In this document: one piece after another, positions 44,867-55,459 of the stretch
Layout: the number at the start of each line of letters is the position of its first letter
Position numbering within the stretch: the stretch's first letter is position 1
Source of the DNA: Ascarosepion bandense
Lineage: Eukaryota; Mollusca; Cephalopoda; Sepiida; Sepiidae
DNA length: 64,000 nucleotides
Direction: 5' to 3'
NCBI GenBank assembly: GCA_037127315.1
Contig: JBBBDQ010000330.1
Span: forward strand, 1,963,001 to 2,027,000
The notes under the pieces: model-generated
Database searches by the model: none
What the model was told of the DNA's origin: nothing
Seen by the model: the letters and a program-made list of their open reading frames with translations, nothing else
Program-made: the position numbers and the translations under genes

Positions 44867-45180
44867 TTGAATGTGCGTTGTGGTGCAGTGGATATCGGCT
44901 CGGAACGAGAAATCGGGGAAGCCGAGTTCGAATTCCAGCTGAATTCATTGCATTCACTTACGCGCAAATACCCTTGGGAAAGGTATTAATCCGGCTCTTC
45001 CTTCCAGTTATGGGTTAGATAACAGGACAGATTGGGTTCTATAGCCTTGGTCGGCAACCAGTCTACCGCAGAAAGCAATGGAAATCTACTGCGGGATAAT
45101 CTTCTGCCCAGTCAGTCATGTCTCTTTCGAGACATGATCGCCCAAGCGTGTATCACGTATGACACTTAACTGACTGACTG
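44867..45180 (+). mobile_element. Full-length tRNA-derived SINE with target duplication
   Basis: 314 bp flanked by an identical 10-bp duplication AAGTGTTATG (44857-44866 and 45181-45190). Head GTGCGTTGTGGTGCAGTGGA (A box), B box GAGTTCGAATTCC, core CCTTGGGAAAGGTATTAATC, 'GTCTACCGCAGAAAGCAATG', 'CTACTGCGGG', 'TCTCTTTCGAGACATGATCG' (an 8-bp stem CATGTCTC/GAGACATG around it) and the end CACTTAACTGACTGACTG. It is transcribed by Pol III in such families and mobilised by a LINE; the tail does not match the LINE-A tail, so the partner LINE is unknown. Confidence 0.96.
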
Positions 45181-45189
45181 AAGTGTTAT

Positions 45190-45630
45190 GCTAATAGCTT
45201 GGGCATTTCTGTGAGAGTTGAATGTTAGCAGTGGATTACTGTTGGAAAGATTATTCAACTCAAATTAAACATCTTACCAATCATCTTTTCATTTATCAAA
45301 AAGATTAGAAAAGGTTGAAACGAAATAACAATGGTACATGACAAAGAATATCATTGAAATAATAAAGTGGTGTAGATGACAATTAGTCTACATTCTCTGA
45401 CTCACACGAGAAACATAAACAAATGGCATAAATATTACAATCTAAAACTGATAAAGTAGAACTGACTTGCAATAAAATTGGAGGAAGTCCTGCATTCGAC
45501 GTCCAGTAAGGTTTCTCTCTTTCCATGAAGAAATGTCGCCTTTCACAATACCACCGTGGGAACACGTTAAGTAGCGGCTCTCGCAAGTGTCCTCGCCAAG
45601 CCTTACCGAAACGGAAAGTCCTGAAAATGC

Positions 45631-45667
<37 letters not shown>

Positions 45668-46495
45668 GGTCTATAAAAAAGCAAAAAGGCACGCCAAACA
45701 GGAGAATCGTAACTACAGGTATATATACAATGTGGCAAATCTTAAAACTCTATGGAAAAAAACTATGCTGAGTAAAAATATATATACTGATAGATCAAAA
45801 CATTCTAAAAGTAAAAACAAATGTAAAAATTGTTTTAGCATCGCTAGACCACAGACGACATGATTCTACAACCATGAATATTAAAATGCCTTAATATGAT
45901 ATAACTTTTTGGAACATGTATTTAGATTTAAACGAAATGATGAAATGCATTTCATAACTTCAAAGAACAATGCCTGATCAGGTGCAACGTAGGAAGAACA
46001 TTCTTCAAGAATATTCCAAATAGTATCCGTAATATTAATGATATTGTATAATAATATCTTACATATTAATGATACTGTATAATAATATCTTACATATATA
46101 AGTTTACTAAACCGGCCTAAAAACTCAAGCTCTTGATATGAGCAACCTGAAAATATTTGCCCCAAATCAAAACCAATATGAATCACTGAGATAAAAGTCT
46201 GAAGTTTTAACCAGGAATAGAATTCAAGATTGAGGAATGTTCCGTATTTGAAACTTTATAATAATGTATTAAATATGTTCAATAATGAATAAACATAAGC
46301 GGCTTACAAATAGCACAAGCAATACGCCAAAGCATGACTTAAAATTATAACTTTAAAAATATATAAAGCCATGATAAAAAGCAAACAAAAATAAAAAAAA
46401 CGATACATTAAAGTTTTGTTAAATTTGAAAACTATAACATGATTCATTCTTGAAAATGATCAACAATGGCCGAAAGTTCTGAACATATACAGAGT
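45190..46495. other. No gene; (AAT)n and a short tandem duplication
   Basis: (AAT)n at about 45630-45665. A 38-bp unit (TTAATGATATTGTATAATAA) is tandemly duplicated at about 46035-46097. Short minus-strand ORFs have no recognisable motif. Confidence 0.55.
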
Positions 46496-46497
46496 TG

Positions 46498-46680
46498 GTC
46501 ACCTCGAGGTGGTTTAATGGTTAGCAAACTTGTCTTGCTAGAATCATTACAATTGAGTAGTGAGTTCGATCCTCACTAGATATCCCATACTTTCGGCATT
46601 GTGCTACCTTTAAGTTGCGCTTAGAAATCACCATGAATATACAAAGTCTCCACACACCTGAGCTAGACGTACATTATCTT
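46498..46680 (+). mobile_element. tRNA-like SINE, another subfamily
   Basis: Head GAGGTGGTTTAATGGTTAGC (A box) and TGAGTTCGATCCTCAC (B box) with tRNA-like spacing, then a body CATACTTTCGGCATTGTGCT. No intact cloverleaf, so not called as a tRNA gene. Confidence 0.7.
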
Positions 46681-46684
46681 ATAA

Positions 46685-47260
46685 AAACAAGAAATAATTC
46701 ATGAATTGCTAAAAGAAACCTTGTGTTTGAATCTTTAGCAAAACCTGATGAAATGAAAAACTACAGTTAATGTATAGAATGCCATCTCTTTAATCTGGCA
46801 ACTCACATGGTTTGCCATGATTTTGAAATCAGCCATCATTAGTTCGTTGGGTGGCTACAAGGGCAGCGCTAAACTTTCCGCAGCAGCCCACAACAGCGGA
46901 GTGTTTTGGTCACATAAAGTTGCTCATTTCTCATATGTTTCTTCCGAATTACCCATTTGAGGTATCACCCAAATGAGCAAGAGGTGCAAATGATACAGCT
47001 AGAAGTAAGAAGCGCAAGTGTAGATTTTTATCTACGTTTCAAAAGGTGGATTTACCGCATGAAGCAATAAACTTCTAGTTTGGAAGTATTAATAATTGTT
47101 TTATTTCTGGTTTTAAGCTTTGTCCTACCTTTGATAACACAGAAACATACATGTAAAATGAGCTGGCCAGACTATTTTTTATAAGGCATAGAGTGTTTGC
47201 AAGTAGAAAGTGCATGGATATAAAAACCAACATGTCACCTGATCGTCTTTGAGAACCCTT
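46685..47260. other. No gene recognised
   Basis: Unassigned; a GC-richer patch at 46855-46915. Confidence 0.45.
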
Positions 47261-47264
47261 TTTG

Positions 47265-47533
47265 ACTTCCATCAGCTTGGTTGATGGTTAACTGTGTTGT
47301 GCTTGTCAACTCATCTCTTAACTATGTTACCCTAATTCTTTTCACACCGCTCTGTATATCCTTTCCTTTCTCTCCACCTTTGCAACTGTCATCACACCTG
47401 TATTCCCATCCTTCTTTTGTTCTTTTCTAACTGGTTCGTCCTTCTCTTCAATCTCCTAATCCTTTTCTCTTATGTAGCCCCCTGCAAATCAGTGGCGTTA
47501 CCGCCTTGCTCGGGGCGATATGATAAAAAAAAA
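47265..47533 (+). mobile_element. LINE-A 3' UTR and tail
   Basis: TC-rich 3' UTR matching 36160-36390, then GTAGCCCCCTGCAAATCAGT, the stem GGCG-TTAC-CGCC and GGGGCGATATGATAAAAAAA. Coding part absent apart from a few codons. Confidence 0.88.
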
Positions 47534-47539
47534 AATTCG

Positions 47540-48362
47540 TACCAGAATCTATCTTATAAATTTATAAGTCTACCATTCATCCATGTATTAAATATTTCTA
47601 TCACATTTGGTTTGTTGCTTTCTGTCATCTTCTTGATAAAATAAAAAGAAAAACCTACAATGTTATTGGTCCTGACTTGGCATCTCGGCTACAGTCACTT
47701 TCCAACCACCGTTTTGTAAGGTACCTAAAGTGTATGAATTTAAGTGATGTACTAGATTGTCCTGGATGTACTGGATGTGCGTTGTGGTGCAGTGGATATT
47801 GGCCCGGAACGAGAAATCGGGGAGCCGAGTTCGAATTCCAGTTGAATTCCTTGCATTCACTTACGCGCAAGTACCTTGGGAAAGGTATTAATCCGTTTCT
47901 TCCCTCCAGTTATGGGTAAAATAACAGGAAGATTGGGTTCTATAGCTTTGGCTAGCAACCAGTCTGCCGCAGAAAGTACTGGCTACCTACTGTGGGATAA
48001 TCTTCTGCCCAGTCAGTCATGTCTCTTTCGAGACATGATCGCCCAAGTGTGTATCACGTATGGCACTTAACTGAGTGACTGATTGTCAGCAAGGTCGAAT
48101 CATTTTTAGTCGAAATGGCTAGTTCTATACTAATAGTTTTGTCTCTCGCATTTTCGCTTGGAAATCAATTCTGGTTTTTTGCTTTCCGGTAAACTTTGAT
48201 TTTCAAAAATGCAATGTCAATCGTTATCTCATGTCTTCTTAATACTTATCATTTTACTTATCATTTTATTGTTCTTTCGCTTTAAGGATCTTTTTTTCTT
48301 ATATTCTCTCACACTCAGCAAACTTTTGTGTATTTATTGCATTGCTTGGGGTAAAATTAAAA
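47540..48362 (+). pseudogene. LINE-A 3' part split by a SINE
   Basis: Left part 47540-47756 (LINE-A segment around VIGPDLASRLQSLSNHRF); right part 48088-48362 (FKNAMSIVIS-like end, 3' UTR and degenerate tail). The SINE 47764-48080 and its 7-bp target duplication separate them. Confidence 0.83.
47764..48080 (+). mobile_element. Full-length tRNA-derived SINE with target duplication
   Basis: 317 bp flanked by GATTGTC at 47757-47763 and 48081-48087. All SINE landmarks are present, and the head begins with a small duplication CTGGATGTACTGGATGTGCG. Nested in LINE-A. Confidence 0.95.
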
Positions 48363-48452
48363 ATAAAAACAACTTTTTGGTGACTGTTTTAGTTTTATGT
48401 CGTAAGCGATCATCGGACAATCTTAGGGGGCGAAACTTTCATTAGCTATCAA

Positions 48453-48457
48453 GTATT

Positions 48458-48509
<52 letters not shown>

Positions 48510-48530
48510 GTTAGCTAGCTAGCTAGCTAG
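48453..48530. repeat. (TATC)n-(TAGC)n microsatellite
   Basis: About 14 TATC units followed by TAGC units. Confidence 0.95.
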
Positions 48531-48789
48531 GCGTCTTGCCGAGGAATAAGTTAGTGTCGCAGATGATTACTAAAGTATATTTGTGCCAAACGAAGCATCA
48601 GTAATGGTCTATAAGACGAAATCGCTAATTCTTATGCTACTAGTCACAAGTACCATAAACCATTAGGGTCGTTGGGACACCCAATGTACTGCATTCATAG
48701 AAGTGATGTGTCTAGGGTAAGATTATCTGATGGAGGCCAAACCTCTTCAGAGTTTTCCTTTTAATAGATTGTCTGCCACTTCAAGTCAA

Positions 48790-48963
48790 GAGAGGCAAAT
48801 TAGCCTTGCTACTATCCTATAATTTGGGGCAGAAGAGATGGATTCCTACCTTTACCAAAAGTATTTGTGCGAAAGCGAACGTAACGCACCTAACCGGAAT
48901 TCGAACTCGACTCAAAAATTTCTTTTTCCGAATTGCTAACCGCTACACGACGCGTATATCCCT
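48790..48963 (-). mobile_element. tRNA-derived SINE, diverged
   Basis: Minus strand: GCGTCGTGTAGCGGTTAGCA (A box), GAGTTCGAATTCCGG (B box), TTTGGTAAAGGTAGGAATCC core. The body may extend left to about 48540. Confidence 0.75.
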
Positions 48964-49129
48964 ATTCTTCTACTGCTTAATTTACTTAGTTTAGTCTGAC
49001 ACAAATCCGCAAGTGTGGAGCTTTTAGTATCAAATTCACTAGAACAATAATTATTTGCAAAATTACATATATAATATCAGCCATTGTTTTCTGACCGGTT
49101 ACTCTTTAGGAGGGTTTGCTTTAAAAATA

Positions 49130-49385
49130 TTTTCCCCCTAATCAAGGTGATAAAGTCACTAAGACGTAAGAAGTTATTGAGAGTGGAAAATACTGAGAAA
49201 ACGTTATTGATGAGGGATGACCATAAAAGATAAGGATTAAAGGAGGCAGAAGATGACAGTTGATGTTATATTTAAATTTTTGAATCATACTTGACGAGAA
49301 AGCAAGTAGCCGGAAGAGTTCCATCAATAAATGGTGCGAAAGAAGAAACTGTTAGCATAGAAACTACGGTTAAATATAGGTAGAT
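49130..49385 (-). pseudogene. LINE-A 3' end fragment
   Basis: Minus strand: the last codons (FKNLNITS-like) and the 3' UTR with tail CTTAGTGACTTTATCACC. Strongly decayed. Confidence 0.75.
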
Positions 49386-49506
49386 AGAGTTAACCGTAGA
49401 TTGGTACTAGTTAGACATCGATACTAGACAGACATAAATTGGTACTAGATAGACGTTGACAGTACTAGATCGGTAGATAGGAGACCTATCTACCTATCCA
49501 AAACTG

Positions 49507-49507
<1 letters not shown>

Positions 49508-49580
<73 letters not shown>
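49508..49580. repeat. (CA)n-(TA)n microsatellite
   Basis: About 30 CA units then ATATATATAT. Confidence 0.97.
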
Positions 49581-49581
<1 letters not shown>

Positions 49582-49991
49582 ATATTTATTTAGAAATTAT
49601 AACATTAATATGTTATAATATTACTACAAAAGTAGCCATTTTGTTTCGACACTGTGTCTTATATTTATAAAAATAAAGTGAATCTAATAGTCGATTAATA
49701 ATGCTGATCACTATTTTAATCAAATATTAATATTAATGCCCCAATAAATTGTTTTTAGAGTTTATTCTCATATTCTTCAAATTAGAAATTACATATTTTT
49801 TATTTGTCCACTCTATCTATGTAACAATGTCTCCCTTATTAAGGGGTTTGGGCTAGTCTTGAACCTTTTAAAACTCTTCACCTTGAAATAAACCTATCAC
49901 TTCATAAGACACAGATAGTGTCGAAACAAAATGGCTACCTTTGTAGTGATATTATAACACATTAATGTTATAATTTCTAAATGAATATTAT
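49581..49991. mobile_element. 411-bp inverted-repeat element with hammerhead-type arms
   Basis: Arms of about 80-90 bp (49581-49661 and 49904-49991) are inverted copies sharing AGAAATTATAACATTAAT, CTACAAA-GTAGCCATTTTG and TTTCGACACT...GTGTCTTA. Read outward, each has GACAC-loop-GTGTC followed by GAAAC, i.e. helix II and the GAAA box of a hammerhead; the CTGANGA box is decayed (TCATAA). The same tail follows the intact core at 37804. It may be a Penelope-type inverted terminal pair or a MITE. Confidence 0.75.
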
Positions 49992-50142
49992 TCGGTCTAC
50001 TTTGTATTGAGAACATTTTTAAGTATAGTGTTTCTTGGATACGGAATTTTATTCCATCCATACTTACCCTATACAGGACATGACGATCGGGTATAAGCAT
50101 GAAACAGACTGTTGCCACTGGATGTTAACTTCAATTTACACT

Positions 50143-50143
50143 A

Positions 50144-50211
<68 letters not shown>

Positions 50212-50256
50212 TATAATAAAGACCGTTTCATATATATATATATATATATATATATT
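50143..50256. repeat. (TATC)n and (TA)n microsatellites
   Basis: (CTAT)n at 50143-50212, then a short spacer and (TA)n at about 50230-50255. Confidence 0.95.
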
Positions 50257-50424
50257 ACTTTCTGTCACTCTCAGTGGGGATAACCTGAGAGGGAACAGCT
50301 AATAATCCTCTCAAATATTTAGCTGTCATTTTTTACGGCAGGTGTACACGCGTATATATAACACATATATTAGATTATTTTGAAAGTAATCAATCTCTCA
50401 GTGTCATAGATTGTTAACTATCCC

Positions 50425-50705
50425 TATTACACAAGCAAGTGTAAGAGCAGAAACTATTAGAATAGAACGTTGCGGTTATATCTATTAATTCCAACAGTAA
50501 AATGAGATCTAGCCGTCAATCAAGTATTGCGTTTAAATTCGTGAAGTCAGGGTAGAAAGAGGAAAGCTCATCAGAACAATTACCATTAAAACATTTATAA
50601 AAATGGCGCATTACAGCGGTGGGAAAGTCGCTGAAACTGAGAAGTCTGGTCTAGAGGGAACTTATTGAGGATCGAACTTACTATGCATCTGTAATAACCT
50701 GCGAG
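50425..50705 (-). pseudogene. LINE-A C-terminal fragment
   Basis: Matches the minus-strand pattern of 22290-22540: the Ser/Phe-rich C-terminus, ATTAATTCCAACAGTAAAAT segment, and the 'GTGGGAAAGTCGCTGAAACT' segment (SLSHHR-like). Both ends truncated. Confidence 0.75.
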
Positions 50706-50709
50706 ATTA

Positions 50710-51085
50710 CTCAGTTAACCATTTGCTTACATAAAGCGCTTACACAGCCTACAGTCATTAGGGGAGGATACTAAAGGAACCGATTGACGGGTTGAGTTAG
50801 AGAGGGGAGTTACGCTAATGGTGGAGAGTGTCAAGTAATGTAAATTTGAACGTGTGTCCTTTTGTTATTCTGCTGAAACTTTTCTCGCTTTGCCGGAATT
50901 TCGTCATTCTCTCGTGGGGAAAAAATCTGGTGGACAAGTCAAGTCACGCAACCCTTTTCAAAAGCCTTTTAAGTGCCACTTGACCAGAAATCCATAAATC
51001 TTTACACTCACCATCACCCCACAGTAAGGTACTTGCAAACAGAGAGTCCCATTTCAGGGAGATGGTTATTAACTTTCCTGACGCG
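50710..51085. other. No gene recognised
   Basis: Unassigned sequence ahead of the CA tract. Confidence 0.45.
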
Positions 51086-51088
51086 CGT

Positions 51089-51089
<1 letters not shown>

Positions 51090-51149
<60 letters not shown>
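51090..51149. repeat. (CA)n microsatellite
   Basis: About 30 CA units. Confidence 0.97.
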
Positions 51150-51154
<5 letters not shown>

Positions 51155-51180
51155 ATTGTACTACTATTAGAGTTTAACGA

Positions 51181-51234
51181 TTTATCTTTCTCTGATGAGC
51201 GGTGTACCTGCGAAACGTAAAGTCGGAAGATAAG
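51181..51234 (+). ncRNA. Hammerhead ribozyme, type I, complete core
   Basis: All conserved parts are present in order: CTGATGA (51192-51198), helix II GCGG-tgtac-CTGC with G-C closing at the core (51199-51211), GAAAC (51212-51216), minimal helix III AC/GT with loop GTAAA, and cleavage triplet GTC (51222-51224). Helix I is formed by TTATCTTTCT before the core and GGAAGATAA after the cleavage site: 4 pairs including one T-G, a single bulged T, then 5 pairs. A bulge in helix I opposite loop II is the usual position of the tertiary contact in natural hammerheads. Minimal helix III type I hammerheads are known from Penelope-like elements and animal retrozymes. The host element here is not identified; the motif lies between (CA)n and (TA)n tracts. 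Confidence 0.85.
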
Positions 51235-51259
51235 TCTTTTGATCTTTTATCTATCAATC

Positions 51260-51263
<4 letters not shown>

Positions 51264-51338
<75 letters not shown>
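51264..51338. repeat. (TA)n-(TG)n microsatellite
   Basis: TA tract then TG tract, ending at the TA that borders the mariner-like element. Confidence 0.96.
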
Positions 51339-51339
<1 letters not shown>

Positions 51340-51340
<1 letters not shown>

Positions 51341-51830
51341 AGAGTGCGATGGATAAATTGGCATCTTAGTTACTCAAAAATGAAAATATAACACATCTCA
51401 TCTTATAGATATATTTATGAAAATGACACAAGAACATCTTGAAATAATAAAGAGTAAATTTATTCAATATAATCACCATTGGTTTCAACCACAGCCTCCA
51501 GACGACTTCGGAATCTCCTGCAACTATTTTGGATAGTCTCTTTATTTAAGTTGGTGAATGATGCCATAATTTTCATCTTCAGTTCATCTTTGGTGTTGCA
51601 AGAAGTTTTGTTGATTTCTTGTTTAACTGCGCCTCACAAAAGGGAGTTGCATTCTGGGGAGTTAGGTGGCCAGATGTAAGGGATGATGTGGTCGCAGAAA
51701 TTGTCTGACAGCCGTGACTGGGTTTTGCTTGTTAGGCACGGTGTAGAATCCGATTGTCATACAAATGATTTTTCAGCAGCCATCCTCTTGAATCAGGGCT
51801 GCACTATCTCCTCAAACGATCATTTGATTT
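51340..51830 (-). mobile_element. Truncated mariner/Tc1-like element
   Basis: Left end CAGAGTGCGATGGATAA follows TA and matches the ends of 39067-39854. On the minus strand it encodes IWPPNSPECNSLL, GAVKQEINKTSCNTKDELK, MASFTNLNKETIQNSCRRF and RSRLEAVVETNGDYIE, the C-terminal third of an IS630-Tc1-mariner transposase (third catalytic region in SPECN). It is truncated on its right side near 51830. Confidence 0.82.
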
Positions 51831-51914
51831 TTCGGGTTTGAAAAAGCAGGTAGTTTTTTTTTATAACTGTTGAAATAAATTCTTGATTCCTAACCGTTTA
51901 ATTATGTGCTGAGT

Positions 51915-51916
<2 letters not shown>

Positions 51917-52008
<92 letters not shown>
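51917..52008. repeat. (TTTC)n then (TA)n microsatellites
   Basis: TTTC units 51917-51948, TA units 51954-52008. Confidence 0.95.
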
Positions 52009-52010
<2 letters not shown>

Positions 52011-52095
52011 GCATCGGTCATTCAGTAATGGATTAAAGTACTCTAACTACAGGCGTATGATACATCATACGCTAAAAGTCTTCCTCCTTCTACCA

Positions 52096-52166
52096 TAGCT
52101 CAGAGGTAGAATCGCCGACTGACGTCAATTCAGTCGGGTTTCAATCCTGGGTAAAAGCAATCGGAT
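52096..52166 (+). repeat. tRNA-like segment (pseudo-tRNA or SINE head)
   Basis: CATAGCTCAGAGGTAGAATC (A box) and CGGGTTTCAATCCTGGGTA (B box) with ends TACC/GGTA that could pair. A stem ACTGA/TCAGT has a 7-nt loop but lacks T33, so it is not a functional tRNA. Confidence 0.55.
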
Positions 52167-52221
52167 GTCTAACCGTACTGATGAGCTGTGATACAGCAAA
52201 ACAGATCTGTCTGCGGATGAC

Positions 52222-52264
<43 letters not shown>
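52222..52264. repeat. (TA)n-(TG)n microsatellite
   Basis: Short compound tract. Confidence 0.95.
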
Positions 52265-52267
<3 letters not shown>

Positions 52268-52735
52268 TGCGTACGTGCACATCCGAAGCAGATGTGAAAA
52301 CACGCATGTGCACGCAGTTCTTCATTGATTTTCGAAAGTTCTTTTCAGACCATTTAACCTTTACAAATCTGTGACTACAGATTTTCAACGCTATCTGAGA
52401 TGGCATAAGTGAGGAAACAATTATTATTATTTGATGTGAGAAAACATTTAGAGCGTGATTAAACTCTTCTATGGCTTTTTCGCGAAGGTGAAATTTGAGT
52501 TGTCGGCTGTGGCCGAGAGGAAAGGCTTGAAATAGGATAACATACTGAGTTTGGTATTGCTTAAACCATTTCACCAACTAACGGGAAATAGAATAATAAT
52601 AGTCGACTTATTTAAATCCACGGTCACAATTTCATGAATCGATTTACATACAAAGCTTAGGGCTACATCAATTAAAGCAACAAAGCTTGGTCAGTATGAA
52701 GATGGGTGACTGCTTAGGAATAGCAGGTGCAGTAA
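52265..52735. other. No gene recognised
   Basis: ORF 52221-52577 (minus) starts in the TG repeat and has no recognisable domain. Confidence 0.4.
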
Positions 52736-52737
52736 GC

Positions 52738-52895
52738 TTGGGTGTGCCGGGGTGTAATGGATAATGATTCGGAATTGTTAATCGGAGCGTTGAGTTTCAA
52801 TTCCCGCAGGGTTCGTTGTATTTCCTTACATGCAATTAACCTTGGGAAAGGTGTGAATCCACCTCTTCTCCCCGCAGCTATGGGTTAATTAATAA
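52738..52895 (+). mobile_element. SINE, diverged subfamily
   Basis: GGTGTGCCGGGGTGTAATGGAT (A-box part), GAGTTTCAATTCCCGC (B box), CCTTGGGAAAGGTGTGAATC core and CAGCTATGGGTTAAT. The 3' block is missing. Confidence 0.82.
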
Positions 52896-52899
52896 GACT

Positions 52900-53855
52900 T
52901 GTATCACTAAATCATTATTATCTAAAAAAATTCTTACAACGTAAAACTATTTTCTGGCTTTAAACATAATCTGTAAAAGATTGATAAGCCGTGCAAAAAC
53001 AGATCAGTCAACTTTTGCATATATTCCTTATCAGATTTGTTTGTGAATTAGTTGCCGATTTTATTTAAATATATGTTGAATTGTTATGAACGTCATTACA
53101 TTTCCCACCATGTTAAAATGGCGAATAATGTATTGACATGTCAACTGTTAAAAGTGGGCAACTTCTTAATTTGAACTTTGTAAATGCCTTCAATCGCATA
53201 TAAATATTTTACTATTGGGACATTTAATTTTAGAGGATTTGTGAAAAAAGAAAAGCAGAAATTATAGTGTCGGGACGTTGATTTTTGTTACATTCATATA
53301 TAGTGTTGCCAAGAATTCAAAGTCAAAATAGGGCTTCATATTAATATTAGAGTTAGACAGCATAAGTTAATAGCTTTTGAAAAGTCGATATCATGGAAAT
53401 TGCTTTTTCATACAAAGTGGTAGCATCCATGAATATTAGGCAAACACTCATAGTACACAGACTGGACAAAGACATTAACAAACCTATCAATAAAATGACA
53501 TCATTGGCAGTAACAACGTCGAAGAACTAAGAAAACCTGTACAACTTTTGTGATTTAGCACTTGATAGGGAGGTTTGGATAGGACCGATAAGAGATAATT
53601 ACAAAATTACTGAAGATGAAAAATTACAATGTGCAGTGTAACTTAACTCGAAACATTTCTTAGGAGGATTATATAGAGTTAACTATTAATATAATAGCTA
53701 TTTGTCTCTAAGTGTTTTAATTAAATTTCAAAATTAAGTTCACAATATCCGATTCAGTTGTCTACTCAATATTTGGTGCGATTCCTGTTAAGCGAAACAT
53801 TATTATTCAATACAAAAACCGGCGCAATTAGTTAATCTAGTAAAGGAATAATAAA
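52900..53855. other. No gene recognised
   Basis: AT-rich, no feature identified. Confidence 0.45.
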
Positions 53856-53859
53856 TAAT

Positions 53860-53975
53860 AAAAAAACAACAACTGACAGTTGAGTTAAAGAGAAATATCT
53901 AATACTGAGACATTAGGAAGAGACATGGCTCGAGATGCCAGAACAATCTAACCCGGTAAATAAAATAAGGGTTCA
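53860..53975 (+). mobile_element. Fragment of the tRNA-headed hammerhead-type repeat
   Basis: GTTGAGTTAAAGAGAAATAT and CTGAGACATTAGGAAGAGACA match the middle of 20572-20890. Head and core absent. Confidence 0.6.
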
Positions 53976-53979
53976 AATT

Positions 53980-54650
53980 TTTATTTCAATTTTAATTTTA
54001 AGCTAAGATTAAATGTAATATTTCCAATAAGCAAAATATTTTATTGTATTTCATGATGAATTTAAATTGTTTTGAAATAGCTAAAAATGGTTGATTTTAG
54101 CCATATTTACAAATCTGTCAGCACAACTTAATCCATTGTATTAGAAAATCTTAAAAAATAAAAATAAAATATACTTTTCTGAAACTTTATTCGAGGAATA
54201 TTAACTGATTTAAAGTTTAATTCATCTAATTTGAAACAAATATTTTTAGTTTAAAGAATCGCAAGAAAGGACTTTTTTTTTACACGGAAGTAGATGTTTT
54301 TATGAAGTGTTGACAATTATCTCGATAGACTTATGTTTCAGAATTTTTTTCTCAGAGGGACATATCTGTAAAATTGCACGACGATTATAACGTGAGCAGT
54401 TTTTAATATAATTTTTAAACTACATTTTAGACAATATTTCAAGTAAACTAATAATTTATTGAATTTTAGGTTCTTTGGTTTAAATTCACGATAGTAACAG
54501 TTGCTCTTTTCTGATAAAGTTTATGGTCCGTATTTATGATAAAAATAGGCGCATAAATTCAAAATTCTTTCTAAAATACTGAGTGTCGCTGATTATCATT
54601 TATAATCATAATCGTGTGCTTAAAATATAAAAATGAGGTATTTGTTTATA
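53980..54650. other. No gene recognised
   Basis: Very AT-rich spacer. Confidence 0.45.
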
Positions 54651-54654
54651 TTTC

Positions 54655-55290
54655 TGAGATGGGGTAATATTTACACTATTTACTTTATTCGGACTATTGT
54701 CCTCATCTTGATTGCCATTTGTACAACGTTTCAGCCGTTGTACACTCCGGCCTTTCTTCAGGTGCTAAGAATTTCGAACTGATTCCTTTATTACAATCAC
54801 TGGGTTATATCATTCTCATTCCTTGCACGAAGTTACTTTGGTAGTCTTTAGTTATCTCTCTTTAACCTAACTCTCTAAGTTATTTGTTCACCACTGCTGT
54901 AGCCTTGTGTTGAACTCACCACTCTTTGGGTCAAGTCAATTGAAACTAACCAACGTCTATATCCACTGGTTATAGATGTTGATTCAGCGGATATAGACGT
55001 TGCTTAGTTCCAGTGACTTGATCCAAAGAGTTTTAAGTTCAATACAAGGGTACAGGAATGGTAAACAAATAACTTAGAGAGTCAGATTAGAAGAAGATAA
55101 CTCATTACTATCAAAAGAGCTTCGCTCAAGGAATGAAAATGATATACCCCAGCGATCGTAATAAAGAATTCAGTTCGAAATGTCTAACACCCGAAGAAGG
55201 CCGGAAGGTACACCGGCCAAAATGTCGTACAAATGGCAACCTAGATGAGGATAATAGTCGTAATAATGTAAATAGTATAAACATTAAGCC
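54655..55290. mobile_element. Head-to-head pair of tRNA-headed hammerhead-type repeats
   Basis: About 636 bp. Two roughly 315-bp copies are inverted with heads meeting near 54960-54975. Shared blocks in both arms, reading outward: ATATAGACGTTG, GACCCAAAGAG, GAGTTCAA-ACAAGG (B-box-like), AACAAATAACTTAGAGAGT, CAAGGAATGA, AGTTCGAAATTC, the hammerhead region, GGCAA, AGATGAGGA, AATGTAAATAGT. The left arm keeps CTGAAGA (minus, 54755-54761), GAAAC (54728-54732), loop GTT and GTA (54722-54724). The right arm is decayed (CCGAAGA, CAAAATG). Same family as 14642-15125. Confidence 0.8.
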
Positions 55291-55459
55291 ATACAAAAAT
55301 GAACGTCTTTAAATTTCGTAACATTAATCTAGTGGGATGGAACTGTTTTAAAAAAGTTACTAAAAATTTTTGAAAAAACGTTTCTAAAATAATTTTATTC
55401 ATTTATGAATAAGTCCTGAAAATTTCATTAAAATTCCAGAATTTTTGTCTGAATTTTTG

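Noticed and set aside
46498..46585. tRNA gene
   Set aside because: A and B boxes are present but I could not form a full cloverleaf, and SINE body follows.
48453..48530. Possible CRISPR-like array
   Set aside because: Pure tetranucleotide repeat without spacers; none of the repeats in the window has repeat-spacer structure.
52096..52166. tRNA gene
   Set aside because: Anticodon loop lacks T33 and the acceptor stem is short; more likely a SINE head.
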